A DNA stretch of 64,000 bases. Origin: Sinisalibacter aestuarii. Lineage in GTDB: Bacteria > Pseudomonadota > Alphaproteobacteria > Rhodobacterales > Rhodobacteraceae. Within the stretch, counting starts at the first letter, position 1, and the number at the start of each line of letters is the position of its first letter. Shown piece by piece: positions 56,265-64,000 of this stretch. Location: the NCBI RefSeq assembly GCF_027923545.1, contig NZ_BROH01000008.1:115961-179960 (forward strand), read 5' to 3'. A program made the translations under genes and the position numbers. The notes beneath the pieces were generated by a model. It saw only the letters and a list, made by a program, of their open reading frames with translations, searched no databases and was not told the DNA's origin.

Positions 56265-58079
56265 CTATCCGCGCGGGCGGCCAGCGCGCATTGCCTTGGT
56301 GATCTCCTGAAAGGCGGGGATGGCGGCGATGTCGTCCACCGCCACCGTGCCGCGGCGGCGCCAGTTGGGGTGTTCGCTTACCGTGCCGGGCACGTTGGTC
56401 TGGGCGTTGGGGCCGATCAGGTCGGCCAGCCGGACGCCGACGAGCCGCGATGGCGTGGCGCCGAGAAACCGGTAGGCGGCGGCAAGCACGCGCGGCGGCA
56501 GCGCGGCCTCGTCGCCGTCGCGCGCATCGGCGGGCAACTGGCCGCCGTCGATGAAGGCATTGACCAGCGCGGTGCGCTCGTCGATCCGACGCCGCTCCTG
56601 CTCGGCGGCGAGGTCTTCGCCGATCAGGCCGAAGGCGCGGCGCTGGGCGATGTCTTCGCCCGCCCACCAGCCGGCGAGCGTGGGCAGATCGTGGGTGGAG
56701 ATGCAGGCCAGCGCCTGCTCGGGATAGGTCGTGCTGCGGCGGAACAGCCCGTATTCCTGCTCGAAATAGAGGATGCGGTAGGCGAGGATATTGGCCGCCT
56801 GCATTGTTTCGCGGAACCCGTCCGGCACGAAGCCGAGATCTTCGCCGATCATCACCGCGCCGTGGCTCCGGCTTTCCTCCGCCACCACGCGCAGCATTTC
56901 GACGAAGGGATAGGCCATGTGGGTGCCCGCCGAGGCGGGGGCGCCCTGCGGGATGAGGAAGAGCTGGCGCAGCACCATCACGTGGTCGATCCGGAGCGCC
57001 CCGGCATGGTCGAGCTGCGCCTTGATCAGCGCGCGCAGCGGCGCGTAATCGCTTGCGGCCAGTGTGACCGGATTGAGCGCGGCGAGATCCCACATCTGGC
57101 CATCTTGCGAAAACACATCCGGCGGCGCTCCGACGACCACGCCGTCCAGGACCATGCCGGGATTGCCCCAGGTGGCGGAGCCGTCCATCGCCTCGCCGAC
57201 CGCAAGGTCGAGATAGAGGCCGATGCGCATCCCCGCCGCACGGGCCGCGGCATGGGCGGCGTTAAGCTGGCGGGCGGCGATCCATTGCAGCCAGAGGTGA
57301 AAGCGCACCTCCCTGGTGTGGCTTTTGGCAAAGGCGGCCACGGCCTCGCTGTCGGCGTGTTTGTACTCCTCCGGCCAGCCATACCAGCCGGCGTAATGCC
57401 CCGCGTCGGTGAGGTGCAGCGAGAGCGCCTCGAACAGCGCGTGGCGCGCGAGGGCCTCGCCGCCCTCGGCGCAGAAGGTATCGAAATCGGCTTCTCTGTG
57501 CGCGCCGTCGTCAAAGGGATTGCGGTTGAAGACGGTGCGCAACCCCTTGAGTTTCAGCGCCGCGACGGCGGGATAATCCACAAGCTCCGCGGCCTCGACC
57601 GCCGCGAGGGCGGCCTTGTCGGGGCGTGTGCTTGCCGGCAGATCGTCCATCGCGATGTAGAGCGGGTTCAGGAAGCGCCGGTTGGACGGCATGAAGGGGC
57701 TGCACCGCTCCGGGTCGCCAAGAAAGAGCGCGTGCACCGGATTGATGCCGACAAAATCGGCCCCCGCCGCCCCCGCCACCCCGGCAAGGCGGGCGAGATC
57801 GCCGAAATCGCCGATCCCCCAGGAGCGGGCCGAGCGCAGTTCGTAAAGCTGGCAGAACAGCCCCCAGGTCGGGGCCGCTGCGAGCCAGTCGGGCATGGCC
57901 GCGCGGGCATCCGGCTGGCCATGGAAATCGGGAACACCGGCGGCGCCGGGTGGCGTCGCCTCATCCACACCGAGCGCGGCCAGCAGGCTCAGCTTGGTTT
58001 CGTCGGGCACTTCGCGGTGGCCGTAATGGGTGGTGATGCCCGAGGCCCAGCACAATTCGTTCAGCCTGTTGCGGTCCAT
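56265..58079 (-). CDS. malQ: 4-alpha-glucanotransferase (amylomaltase, GH77)
   Basis: 604 residues from the ATG at 58079. The catalytic signatures of GH77 are LRIDHVMVLRQLFLIP (nucleophile Asp), MIGEDLGFVPDGFRE (acid/base Glu) and STHDLPTLAGWW (third Asp). The N-terminal beta domain is short. It moves alpha-1,4-glucan segments in glycogen and maltodextrin metabolism. No other mal or glg gene is next to it. Convergent with the HTH gene, 6 bp apart. Confidence 0.95.
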   Translation of the reverse strand: MDRNRLNELCWASGITTHYGHREVPDETKLSLLAALGVDEATPPGAAGVPDFHGQPDARAAMPDWLAAAPTWGLFCQLYELRSARSWGIGDFGDLARLAGVAGAAGADFVGINPVHALFLGDPERCSPFMPSNRRFLNPLYIAMDDLPASTRPDKAALAAVEAAELVDYPAVAALKLKGLRTVFNRNPFDDGAHREADFDTFCAEGGEALARHALFEALSLHLTDAGHYAGWYGWPEEYKHADSEAVAAFAKSHTREVRFHLWLQWIAARQLNAAHAAARAAGMRIGLYLDLAVGEAMDGSATWGNPGMVLDGVVVGAPPDVFSQDGQMWDLAALNPVTLAASDYAPLRALIKAQLDHAGALRIDHVMVLRQLFLIPQGAPASAGTHMAYPFVEMLRVVAEESRSHGAVMIGEDLGFVPDGFRETMQAANILAYRILYFEQEYGLFRRSTTYPEQALACISTHDLPTLAGWWAGEDIAQRRAFGLIGEDLAAEQERRRIDERTALVNAFIDGGQLPADARDGDEAALPPRVLAAAYRFLGATPSRLVGVRLADLIGPNAQTNVPGTVSEHPNWRRRGTVAVDDIAAIPAFQEITKAMRAGRPRG

Positions 58080-58126
58080 TGCCTGCTCTCCCCGGCCGCC
58101 TTCGTGTGGGCGTGCCGCTCGTTCGG

Positions 58127-58501
58127 TCACACCGCGTAGCGGCGCAAGATGTCCAGCGTGATCACTTCGAGCGCGCGAATATGGGTTGCCTCAAGCCGCA
58201 CATTGGGCGCGCAGCCCTCATCATGGGCCTGCAGGAAGCGCGCGGCGACCACGCACCACTGATCGCCGGGCTTGAGACCGGGGAAGTTCCATTCCGGCCG
58301 GGGCGTGCTGAGGTCGTTGCCCACATATTTCGAATAGGCGAGGAATTCGGCGGTCATGATCGCGCAGATCGTGTGTCGGCCGATATCGGCGTCATTGGTG
58401 TTGCAATAGCCGTCTCGGAAGAAGCCCGTCACCGGATCGTCGCAGCACATCAGGAGTTCGCCGCCGAGAACGTTGATCGGTTGGTCCGCTTCAGGTTTCA
58501 T
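58127..58501 (-). CDS. DUF2237 family protein
   Basis: 124 residues from the ATG at 58501. It shows the complete family signature: NVLGGELLMCCDDPVTGFFRDG, then GRHTICAIMTAEFLAYSK, GNDLSTPRPEWNFPGLKPGDQWC, ending HIRALEVITLDILRRYAV. The conserved Cys pairs suggest metal binding. The function is unknown. Its start overlaps the stop of the serine hydrolase gene (ATGA). Confidence 0.9.
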   Translation of the reverse strand: MKPEADQPINVLGGELLMCCDDPVTGFFRDGYCNTNDADIGRHTICAIMTAEFLAYSKYVGNDLSTPRPEWNFPGLKPGDQWCVVAARFLQAHDEGCAPNVRLEATHIRALEVITLDILRRYAV

Positions 58502-59664
58502 CGCACGGCCTCCACGATAGCGCGCATCTTCCCGATATTGCCGTCCTGAACGCCGGGGTCGAGAAAACCCCGGTCGGCGGCGTTGATGGCGATCACCACA
58601 TCCGCCGCCCGGTCGATCCAGATATACTGGCCATAGACGCCCTGGGCAAAGACCTCGCCGGGGCGGGGATCGTCGGGCAGCCACCATTGATAGCCGTAGC
58701 GTGGCTCGGTGCCGCTGGGGCGCGGTGCACTCTCGGCGGTCATCTCGTTCACCCAGGCCGTGGGCACGAGCGGCTGGCCCTGCCAGGTGCCGCCCTGCAG
58801 GATCATCTGGCCGAAGCGGGCATAATCGCGGGTTGTCAGGTTCAGCCCGCCGAGCACGAAGGCGTTGCCGTCGCCATCGGTGAGGTAATAGGGCTCCGCC
58901 TCCAGCCCGAGCGGGCCGAGGATATGGCGGTTCATCAGCTCCGGGATGCGCTCGCCGGTCGCGCCGCGCAGCACCATGCCAAGCACGTGCGTGTCGATGG
59001 AGACGTAGTGAAAGCCCTTGCCCGGGGCTGCGCGCCGCTCGGTGATCGAGGCGGCGAAATCGTCGAGCGAGCCGCCAAGCGCTATGACCCGGCCCATCCG
59101 GTTGATGTCGGACCAGAAATCCAGGTAATCCTCGTTGAAGGCGACGCCGGAGGCCATGTTGAGCACGTTGCGGATCGTCGCCCCGTCATAGGCCGAGCTG
59201 GCGAGTTCGGGGGCGTATTTCGTTACCGGGTCTTCAATCGAGGCAATCGCGCCGTTCTCCACATAGATGCCGAGAAGGGCGGCGAGAAAGCTCTTGGCGA
59301 CCGACCACGAAATCCGCCGGTCACCCGGCCCGGTGCCGAGGTAGTAGCTCTCGTGCACCAGCTCGCCCCGGCGCAGCACGACGAGGGCGGTGATATTGCG
59401 CTCGGCGATCCATTCCTGCGTGCCCGGGGGCAGCGCGGCGGCGGCAGGTGCCGGCGGGAGCGGGCCGGCAAGGCCGGTGATCGGCATGGGCGCGGTGTGG
59501 AACAGCGCGCCCATGTTGGAGAAATTGCCGACGATCCTGCCTTCGTCGAACAGCGTGTTCACCGCCGCGAGCCGGGCGATCTCTTCGCGCTTGGCGATGC
59601 CGGCAATCGCGATAGCCGCGATCAGCACGAGGACGATGAGGAGGACGCGGCGGCGCAGACGCAT
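58498..59664 (-). CDS. beta-lactamase-fold serine hydrolase
   Basis: 388 residues with one N-terminal membrane anchor (about 8-23), so the catalytic domain is likely periplasmic. The SxxK motif is SWSVAKS (near 140), and the Tyr motif is HYVSIDTH (near 220). The plan resembles class C beta-lactamase relatives such as 6-aminohexanoate-dimer hydrolases and esterases. The true substrate is unknown. It overlaps DUF2237 by 4 bp. Confidence 0.85.
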   Translation of the reverse strand: MRLRRRVLLIVLVLIAAIAIAGIAKREEIARLAAVNTLFDEGRIVGNFSNMGALFHTAPMPITGLAGPLPPAPAAAALPPGTQEWIAERNITALVVLRRGELVHESYYLGTGPGDRRISWSVAKSFLAALLGIYVENGAIASIEDPVTKYAPELASSAYDGATIRNVLNMASGVAFNEDYLDFWSDINRMGRVIALGGSLDDFAASITERRAAPGKGFHYVSIDTHVLGMVLRGATGERIPELMNRHILGPLGLEAEPYYLTDGDGNAFVLGGLNLTTRDYARFGQMILQGGTWQGQPLVPTAWVNEMTAESAPRPSGTEPRYGYQWWLPDDPRPGEVFAQGVYGQYIWIDRAADVVIAINAADRGFLDPGVQDGNIGKMRAIVEAVR

Positions 59665-59665
59665 C

Positions 59666-59908
59666 TCAGAGCTTGTTGTGGGTGCCGTCGCAGAGCGGTT
59701 TGTTGGCGCTGTGCTTGCAGCCGCAGAAAAACACCTTCTTCGAGGCTTCGGCGGTGTATTTCACCGGGCGGAAGTTTGTATCCTTGTGCGATCCGTCGCA
59801 GAAGGGCTGGTTTTTCGATTTCCCGCAGGCGCACCAGAAATAGTTTTTGCCTTCCTCGACCTCGACCGCGAAGGGGCCTTTCTGGGCGATGTTGGGGGTA
59901 TCGGTCAT
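59666..59908 (-). CDS. CDGSH iron-sulfur domain protein
   Basis: 80 residues from the ATG at 59908. Two CDGSH motifs are present: CACGKSKNQPFCDGSH and CGCKHSANKPLCDGTH. Each binds a 2Fe-2S cluster through three Cys and one His. It is a small cytoplasmic redox or cluster-transfer protein. It follows DUF2332 by 7 bp and lies 1 bp before the serine hydrolase gene. Confidence 0.95.
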   Translation of the reverse strand: MTDTPNIAQKGPFAVEVEEGKNYFWCACGKSKNQPFCDGSHKDTNFRPVKYTAEASKKVFFCGCKHSANKPLCDGTHNKL

Positions 59909-59915
59909 ATGGGGG

Positions 59916-60998
59916 TTACTCCTTCGGTTTGAGCTTTTTACGAGGTTTTCCCGGCAGGTGCGCGGGCGCGTTCCAATCGACCCAGCGGCCATGAAAATCG
60001 ACCCGGCCGAGCTTGATCACATGACCGCCGGGCCAGATCGTGAGGATGATCGGCGCGCCTTCGCCCTTGCGGTCATCGCCTTCCATCGAAAGCCGCGCGA
60101 GCGGGGCATCATCCGTGGCGCGGGCACCGGCGGCATCGAACGCGGCGGTGCATTTGGTGTAGGTCTCTTCGCCGAAATATTGCCAGGCGACGGTGTGGGT
60201 GACGAGGTGGATCGTGCCCGGATGAAGCGTGGCGAGGCGCTCGGCCAGCCAGTCGCCCGCATCCGCCTTGTCGACCGTCGCCCCGGCCAGCGCCATCGCC
60301 GCGCGGGCGCGCTCGATCCGCCAGGGCTGGTCGGGCCAGAGATAGGAGGTCAGGCGCAGCGCGTCGTCGGGATCGTGCGGGTCGATCGGATGAAGATCGG
60401 CGCCGCGCCGGTCGATCACCTCGATCTCGGCATCGGGCGGGCAGGGGCCGCGCCATTCGGGATCGAGCCGCACGGCGCTGGAGCGGGGGCCGAAGACGCC
60501 GCAGGCAAGGTCGAGGCGGTACTTGTCCCACATCAGATTCAGCCCGGCGGCGGCGCCCAGTTCGGAGGCGATGAAGCGCGAGATGCCGAACTGCTCGGCA
60601 AGCCAGTGGGCGGTGGCGATCATCACGGCGGCGCGGCGCACTTCATTGGTTTGCGGCGGATAGTCGAGCGCGCGCATGAGCGTGGGCTGATGCTCGGCCA
60701 GCGCGCGGTCGAGCGCGGCGATGAGCGTGGCATCGTCGGGGCGCGGGTTCGGCGGATAGCAGGCGGCGAGATCGGGGCAATCGCCGGCGAGCACCAGCCA
60801 ATGCAGCCCGCCGAGCAGGCGCAGCGCCAGCGAGGCGCCGCGATTGCCGATATCGCCTGGCCAGTCGTTCATCCGGTCGACCACCGGGTTGCCGGGCGCG
60901 AGCCGGTCGGCCAGCAGGGTAAGCACCCGGGCGGTGAAGGGAGAGCCGAGGCTGCGGTTGGACCGGGCCTGGTCGAGGAAGGCGTCGGACAGCGTCAC
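59916..60998 (-). CDS. DUF2332 family protein
   Basis: 360 residues starting with GTG at 60998, overlapping the pth stop by 4 bp. The N-terminus has the family pattern [29 protein letters not shown]. The central [18 protein letters not shown] resembles a SAM-methyltransferase glycine-rich loop. It ends in a Lys-rich tail. The function is not established. Confidence 0.85.
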   Translation of the reverse strand: MTLSDAFLDQARSNRSLGSPFTARVLTLLADRLAPGNPVVDRMNDWPGDIGNRGASLALRLLGGLHWLVLAGDCPDLAACYPPNPRPDDATLIAALDRALAEHQPTLMRALDYPPQTNEVRRAAVMIATAHWLAEQFGISRFIASELGAAAGLNLMWDKYRLDLACGVFGPRSSAVRLDPEWRGPCPPDAEIEVIDRRGADLHPIDPHDPDDALRLTSYLWPDQPWRIERARAAMALAGATVDKADAGDWLAERLATLHPGTIHLVTHTVAWQYFGEETYTKCTAAFDAAGARATDDAPLARLSMEGDDRKGEGAPIILTIWPGGHVIKLGRVDFHGRWVDWNAPAHLPGKPRKKLKPKE

Positions 60999-61672
60999 CG
61001 GAACTTGTCCACGAGTTTCTGAAGCGGCGACCGGGCATCGCCGGCCCCGGCGATCGGGGCGGGCTGGGCCACCGCTTGCGGTTTCGGTTTGGGCGCGGAT
61101 TTGGCCGGCGCGAAGCGCAGGGCCACGGCATTGGTGAACTTCGCCCCGTCGCCCTCGGCAAGATGCACGGCCCCGTCGCCGATCCCGCGCAGCAGATCGT
61201 CGAGCCAGGCTTCGTCGGCCCTGGCGAAATCGGACAGCACATAATGCGCCACCCTGTCCTTGTGGCCGGGATGGCCGATGCCGAGGCGCACCCGCGCATA
61301 ATTTTCGCCAATATGCGCATGGATCGAGCGCAGCCCGTTATGGCCGGCATGGCCGCCACCCGTCTTAAGTTTTAGCTTGCCGGGCGCGAGATCGAGCTCG
61401 TCATGAAAGACGGTTACATCCTCCGGCGTGAGCTTGAAGAAGCGCATCGCCTCGCCGACGGATTGGCCCGACAGGTTCATGAAGGTTTCGGGCTTGAGCA
61501 GAACCACCTTCTCGCGGCCAAGGAGGCCTTCGCAGGTGAGGCCCTGAAACTTGGCCCGCCATGGCGAAAAGCCGTGATCTTCGGCGATCCGGTCGACCGC
61601 CATGAACCCGATATTGTGCCGGTTGCGCGCATATTTCGCGCCGGGATTTCCGAGACCGACAAAAAGTTTCAT
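60995..61672 (-). CDS. pth: peptidyl-tRNA hydrolase
   Basis: 225 residues from the ATG at 61672. [21 protein letters not shown] (catalytic His), [13 protein letters not shown] and [14 protein letters not shown] are diagnostic, with [12 protein letters not shown] as the substrate loop. It recycles peptidyl-tRNA released from ribosomes. The tail of about 35 residues, rich in Ala, Lys and Pro, is an extension. It lies downstream of rplY, a common pairing. Confidence 0.97.
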   Translation of the reverse strand: MKLFVGLGNPGAKYARNRHNIGFMAVDRIAEDHGFSPWRAKFQGLTCEGLLGREKVVLLKPETFMNLSGQSVGEAMRFFKLTPEDVTVFHDELDLAPGKLKLKTGGGHAGHNGLRSIHAHIGENYARVRLGIGHPGHKDRVAHYVLSDFARADEAWLDDLLRGIGDGAVHLAEGDGAKFTNAVALRFAPAKSAPKPKPQAVAQPAPIAGAGDARSPLQKLVDKFR

Positions 61673-61795
61673 TCCGCCTCCGGCTGGACTTCGGCTCCGG
61701 CCCACGGGACCGGGTGGGCTCAAATTATGCGAGCCCGGCGGGAATGCCAAGGCGGCGGGCGCATGGAGCGCCCAAACTGGCTTTCGCCCATGAAA

Positions 61796-61817
61796 AACGG
61801 GGCCCGAAGGCCCCGTT
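61796..61817 (-). terminator. terminator-type hairpin between rplY and pth
   Basis: A perfect 9-bp stem AACGGGGCC/GGCCCCGTT with a 4-base loop, followed on the minus strand by TTTTTC. Confidence 0.8.
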
Positions 61818-61841
61818 CCGTATCGTTCCGCTGTCGGGCGA

Positions 61842-62480
61842 TCACTCTTCGGATTCGCCGATCACTTCGGTTTCCGGCGTCTCGTCGGTCTCTTCGTCGG
61901 CGCCGCGCAGGCCCGACGGGGCCGAGATCGAGGCGATGATGAAGTTCCGCTCGATGGTCGGCTTCACGCCATCGGGCAGGGTCACGTCGGAAATATGGAT
62001 CACGTCGCCAACGTTGCGGCCGGCGAGATCGACCACGATCTTCTCCGGGATGTCGCCGGCGATCACGCTCAGCTCGACATCCGGACGCGTCACCACGAGC
62101 ACGCCACCCTTCTTGATGCCGGGGGCGGTTTCTTCGTTGATGAATTCGACATGGATGAAGATGTTGATCCGCGTATTGCGGTGCAGGCGCATGAAATCCA
62201 CATGCGTCGGCAGGTCTTTCACGATGTCACGCTCAACGGCGCGGCAGATGACGCGCACGTCATCGTGGCCATCGACCTTGAGGTTGAAGAGCGTCGAGAG
62301 GAAGCGGCCTTCCTTGAGCTTCTTCAGCAGTACGTTGAAGGGGATGTTGATCGGCAGCGGATCAGATTCGCCACCGTACACGATGCCAGGTACGAGCCCT
62401 TCGCGACGAGCTTGACGAGCGGCCCCCTTGCCTGTCCCCGTCCGTACCGTGGCGTGAAAGTCAGGAATTTCACGAGCCAT
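61842..62480 (-). CDS. rplY: 50S ribosomal protein L25/general stress protein Ctc
   Basis: 212 residues from the ATG at 62480, the long Ctc form with a C-terminal TL5 domain. Conserved parts are [43 protein letters not shown] and [23 protein letters not shown]. It binds 5S rRNA. The tail is strongly acidic ([19 protein letters not shown]), as in many alphaproteobacteria. Confidence 0.96.
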   Translation of the reverse strand: MAREIPDFHATVRTGTGKGAARQARREGLVPGIVYGGESDPLPINIPFNVLLKKLKEGRFLSTLFNLKVDGHDDVRVICRAVERDIVKDLPTHVDFMRLHRNTRINIFIHVEFINEETAPGIKKGGVLVVTRPDVELSVIAGDIPEKIVVDLAGRNVGDVIHISDVTLPDGVKPTIERNFIIASISAPSGLRGADEETDETPETEVIGESEE

Positions 62481-62662
62481 GGGTTTTCTCCAGATTGTAA
62501 GCGCGGGGTTCCTCCAAGGGTGCAACGCCCGCATGAGCAGGGGCGTATAGACCGGAATCGGTGCCGGGGGAAGGGAAAAAACACCGCATTGGCGGCGGCG
62601 GAAGGTTGCACCCGCGCGCCCGCGGTTCTACCGATCCGGGGAGTTGAGAAAAGGGGGCCGGG

Positions 62663-63808
62663 ATGTCGGTTCTGGAAGCAGCACGGATCACGCGCGCGCC
62701 GATGCTCACGCTGGCGGCGGTGGGGATTCACTGGGGCGGGCTGGCGAGCCTGATGCCGGATCTGAAGGCGATGGTGTCGGCCTCCGATGCCGAGCTGGGC
62801 GGGGCGCTGCTTGCCCCGGCGGTCGGCTCGATGATCACGATGGGCCTCGCGCCCAGGATCGGTCGGGCGCTCGGCGGCTGGGCACTCCCGCTGGCGGGGC
62901 TTGGGATTGCGCTTGCGCTGTTCCTTCCGCTGTTTGCCGCCTCGCCGCTCGGCCTCGGCATCGCGTTGTTCTTTGCAGGCGGCGCGGTGGCACTCGCGGA
63001 TATGACGGCGAACGTGCGTATTGCCCAGCTCGAAGCACGGGCGGGCAAGCATTTGCAAAGCGTGAACCACGCGGTGTTTTCGCTGTTCTTCGGGCTCACC
63101 GCCTTCGGCGTCGCCTTCGCGCGGCAGGCGGGCTATGGCCCGGGCGACGTGTTGCCGGTGCTGTCGGTGTTCGCGCTCGTGGTGGTTCTTTTCGGCTGGG
63201 ATCGCAGCGTTCTGCCGCCGGTCGATGACCCGGAAGACGCCGCCAGGGCATCCACGCCGCCCTGGGCGGTGGTGGTGCTGGGCGGGCTGATCCTGTTTGC
63301 CGGTTTCATCGGCGAGAATGCGACGGAAGCCTGGTCGGCCCTGCATATCGAGCGCACGCTGGGCGGCGCGCCGGGCGAGGGCAGCTTCGGCCCGGCGACA
63401 CTGGGCTTCGTGATGTTCCTGGGCCGGCTAGCCGGGCAGGTCGTGGCCAGCGCCGCCGGCGAGGCGCGGCTGATCCTCGGATCGGCGGTGCTGGGCAGCA
63501 TCGGCGCGGTGATCATTGCAACCGCCCCGACACAGGGCGTGGTGATCCTCGGCGTGGCGGTGCTGGGCCTTGGCATGGCCGTGATCGTGCCGGCGACGAA
63601 CTCGATCATCGGCCGGCTCGTCTCGGACGCGGCCCGGCCCGCCGCGATTTCGCGCACATGGATGGCGGGGCTGCTCGGCTTTTTCATCGGGCCGTCGATG
63701 ATGGGCGGGCTGGCCGAAATCTGGAACCTGCGGGTGTCATTCGGCGCTGTCGCGGTGATCGTGGCGCTGATCATCCCGGCGGTTCTGGCGCTGTCGCGGC
63801 GTGGATGA
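62663..63808 (+). CDS. MFS transporter
   Basis: 381 residues with 11-12 membrane helices. The plan is typical of compact major facilitator proteins: GLASLMPDLKAMVSASDAELGGALLAPAVGSM in the first half, and GVAVLGLGMAVIVPATNSIIGRLV in the second. YbjJ-like sugar/drug transporters share this pattern. The substrate is unknown. It is divergent from rplY. Confidence 0.88.
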   Translation: MSVLEAARITRAPMLTLAAVGIHWGGLASLMPDLKAMVSASDAELGGALLAPAVGSMITMGLAPRIGRALGGWALPLAGLGIALALFLPLFAASPLGLGIALFFAGGAVALADMTANVRIAQLEARAGKHLQSVNHAVFSLFFGLTAFGVAFARQAGYGPGDVLPVLSVFALVVVLFGWDRSVLPPVDDPEDAARASTPPWAVVVLGGLILFAGFIGENATEAWSALHIERTLGGAPGEGSFGPATLGFVMFLGRLAGQVVASAAGEARLILGSAVLGSIGAVIIATAPTQGVVILGVAVLGLGMAVIVPATNSIIGRLVSDAARPAAISRTWMAGLLGFFIGPSMMGGLAEIWNLRVSFGAVAVIVALIIPAVLALSRRG

Positions 63809-63851
63809 AGGGGCTGGAAAAGTCTTCTATTGCAGGGTGCCAGATGATTTC

Positions 63852-63883
63852 GATTCTAGGATTCTAGGATTCTAGGATTCTAG
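63852..63883. repeat. four tandem copies of GATTCTAG
   Basis: The 8-base unit repeats exactly four times at 63852-63859, 63860-63867, 63868-63875 and 63876-63883. The stop codon of the IS5-type transposase lies in the last copy. CTAG-type sites are common IS5 targets. Confidence 0.8.
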
Positions 63884-64000
63884 GCCGTAGACTCATTAGC
63901 CCGTATTGCGATGCGGATGGCGGCCAGAGTGACGCCGGCCATGAAGGTCTCGGCGTGTTTGTCGTAGCGGGTGGCCAGGCCCCTGTATTGCTTCAGTTTG
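63880..64000 (-). CDS. IS5-type transposase, C-terminal end (rest beyond window)
   Basis: About 39 residues are visible before a TAG at 63880-63882. They read LKQYRGLATRYDKHAETFMAG then VTLAAIRIAIR, the typical end of IS5-group DDE transposases. Upstream coding continues past the right edge, so completeness cannot be judged. Confidence 0.8.
   Translation of the reverse strand, partial: KLKQYRGLATRYDKHAETFMAGVTLAAIRIAIRANESTA

Overview
The window is a 64 kb piece of chromosome from a high-GC alphaproteobacterium, almost certainly a member of the Rhodobacteraceae (Rhodobacterales). The signs are a SAM/SAH riboswitch in front of metK (a class known only from Rhodobacterales), an irr-fabA-fabB-fabI cluster, the order miaB-(ompA-like)-phoH-ybeY-corC-lnt-metK-trmB, the aroA-cmk-rpsA-ihfB series, and a short dispersed intergenic motif of the kind common in this family. 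Most of the window is ordinary core genome.

Layout. 1-9.6 kb: a sulfotransferase cut by the left edge, a family-14-type glycosyltransferase, a HIT protein, a zinc-finger protein, polA flanked by two copies of a 21-bp repeat, two overlapping alpha/beta hydrolases, an E2-like acyltransferase lacking its catalytic His, and a LysR regulator. 9.7-13.4 kb: a DUF4386 protein, an NAD-binding protein, tRNA-Arg(TCT), a cytochrome b561 operon with small membrane proteins, and phnA. 13.4-15.3 kb: a decayed and partly AT-rich islet with an entericidin-like pseudogene, a phnA remnant, a coiled-coil/winged-helix protein and two very small conserved proteins. 15.4-31 kb: lepA, a glycerophosphodiesterase, a PfkB kinase, a phosphotyrosine phosphatase, a copper chaperone, rpmB, an isolated hypF, an M50-like membrane protein with an altered zinc motif, the fab genes with irr, and an SlyD-like FKBP.

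31.5-41.7 kb: hupE-like, miaB, an OmpA-family/lipoprotein pair that share a cysteine-bounded domain, phoH-ybeY-corC-lnt, and metK under its riboswitch, then trmB. 41.77-44.88 kb: a complete IS1595-family transposon. It has 24-bp terminal inverted repeats, an 8-bp target duplication, a transposase, and cargo that includes a GIY-YIG protein and a DUF6471 HTH protein. It sits inside the dispersed Rhodobacteraceae motif; an uninterrupted copy of that motif near 22.8 kb shows what the empty site looked like. 45-54.5 kb: aroA, two tandem membrane paralogs (the second in frame with cmk), a second sulfotransferase, rpsA, ihfB, lapA-like, trpF, a GNAT, a small conserved protein, a block of three 20-bp palindromes, and trpB.

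54.6-56.3 kb holds the least explained locus: two exported proteins with PepSY-like heads and long Asp-rich tails, followed by a membrane-anchored LuxR-type HTH protein. 56.3-64 kb: malQ, DUF2237, a beta-lactamase-fold hydrolase, a CDGSH protein, DUF2332, pth, rplY (L25/Ctc), an MFS transporter, and the 3' end of an IS5-type transposase running off the right edge behind four tandem 8-bp repeats.

All functions are inferred from sequence motifs and family knowledge; no database search was run.
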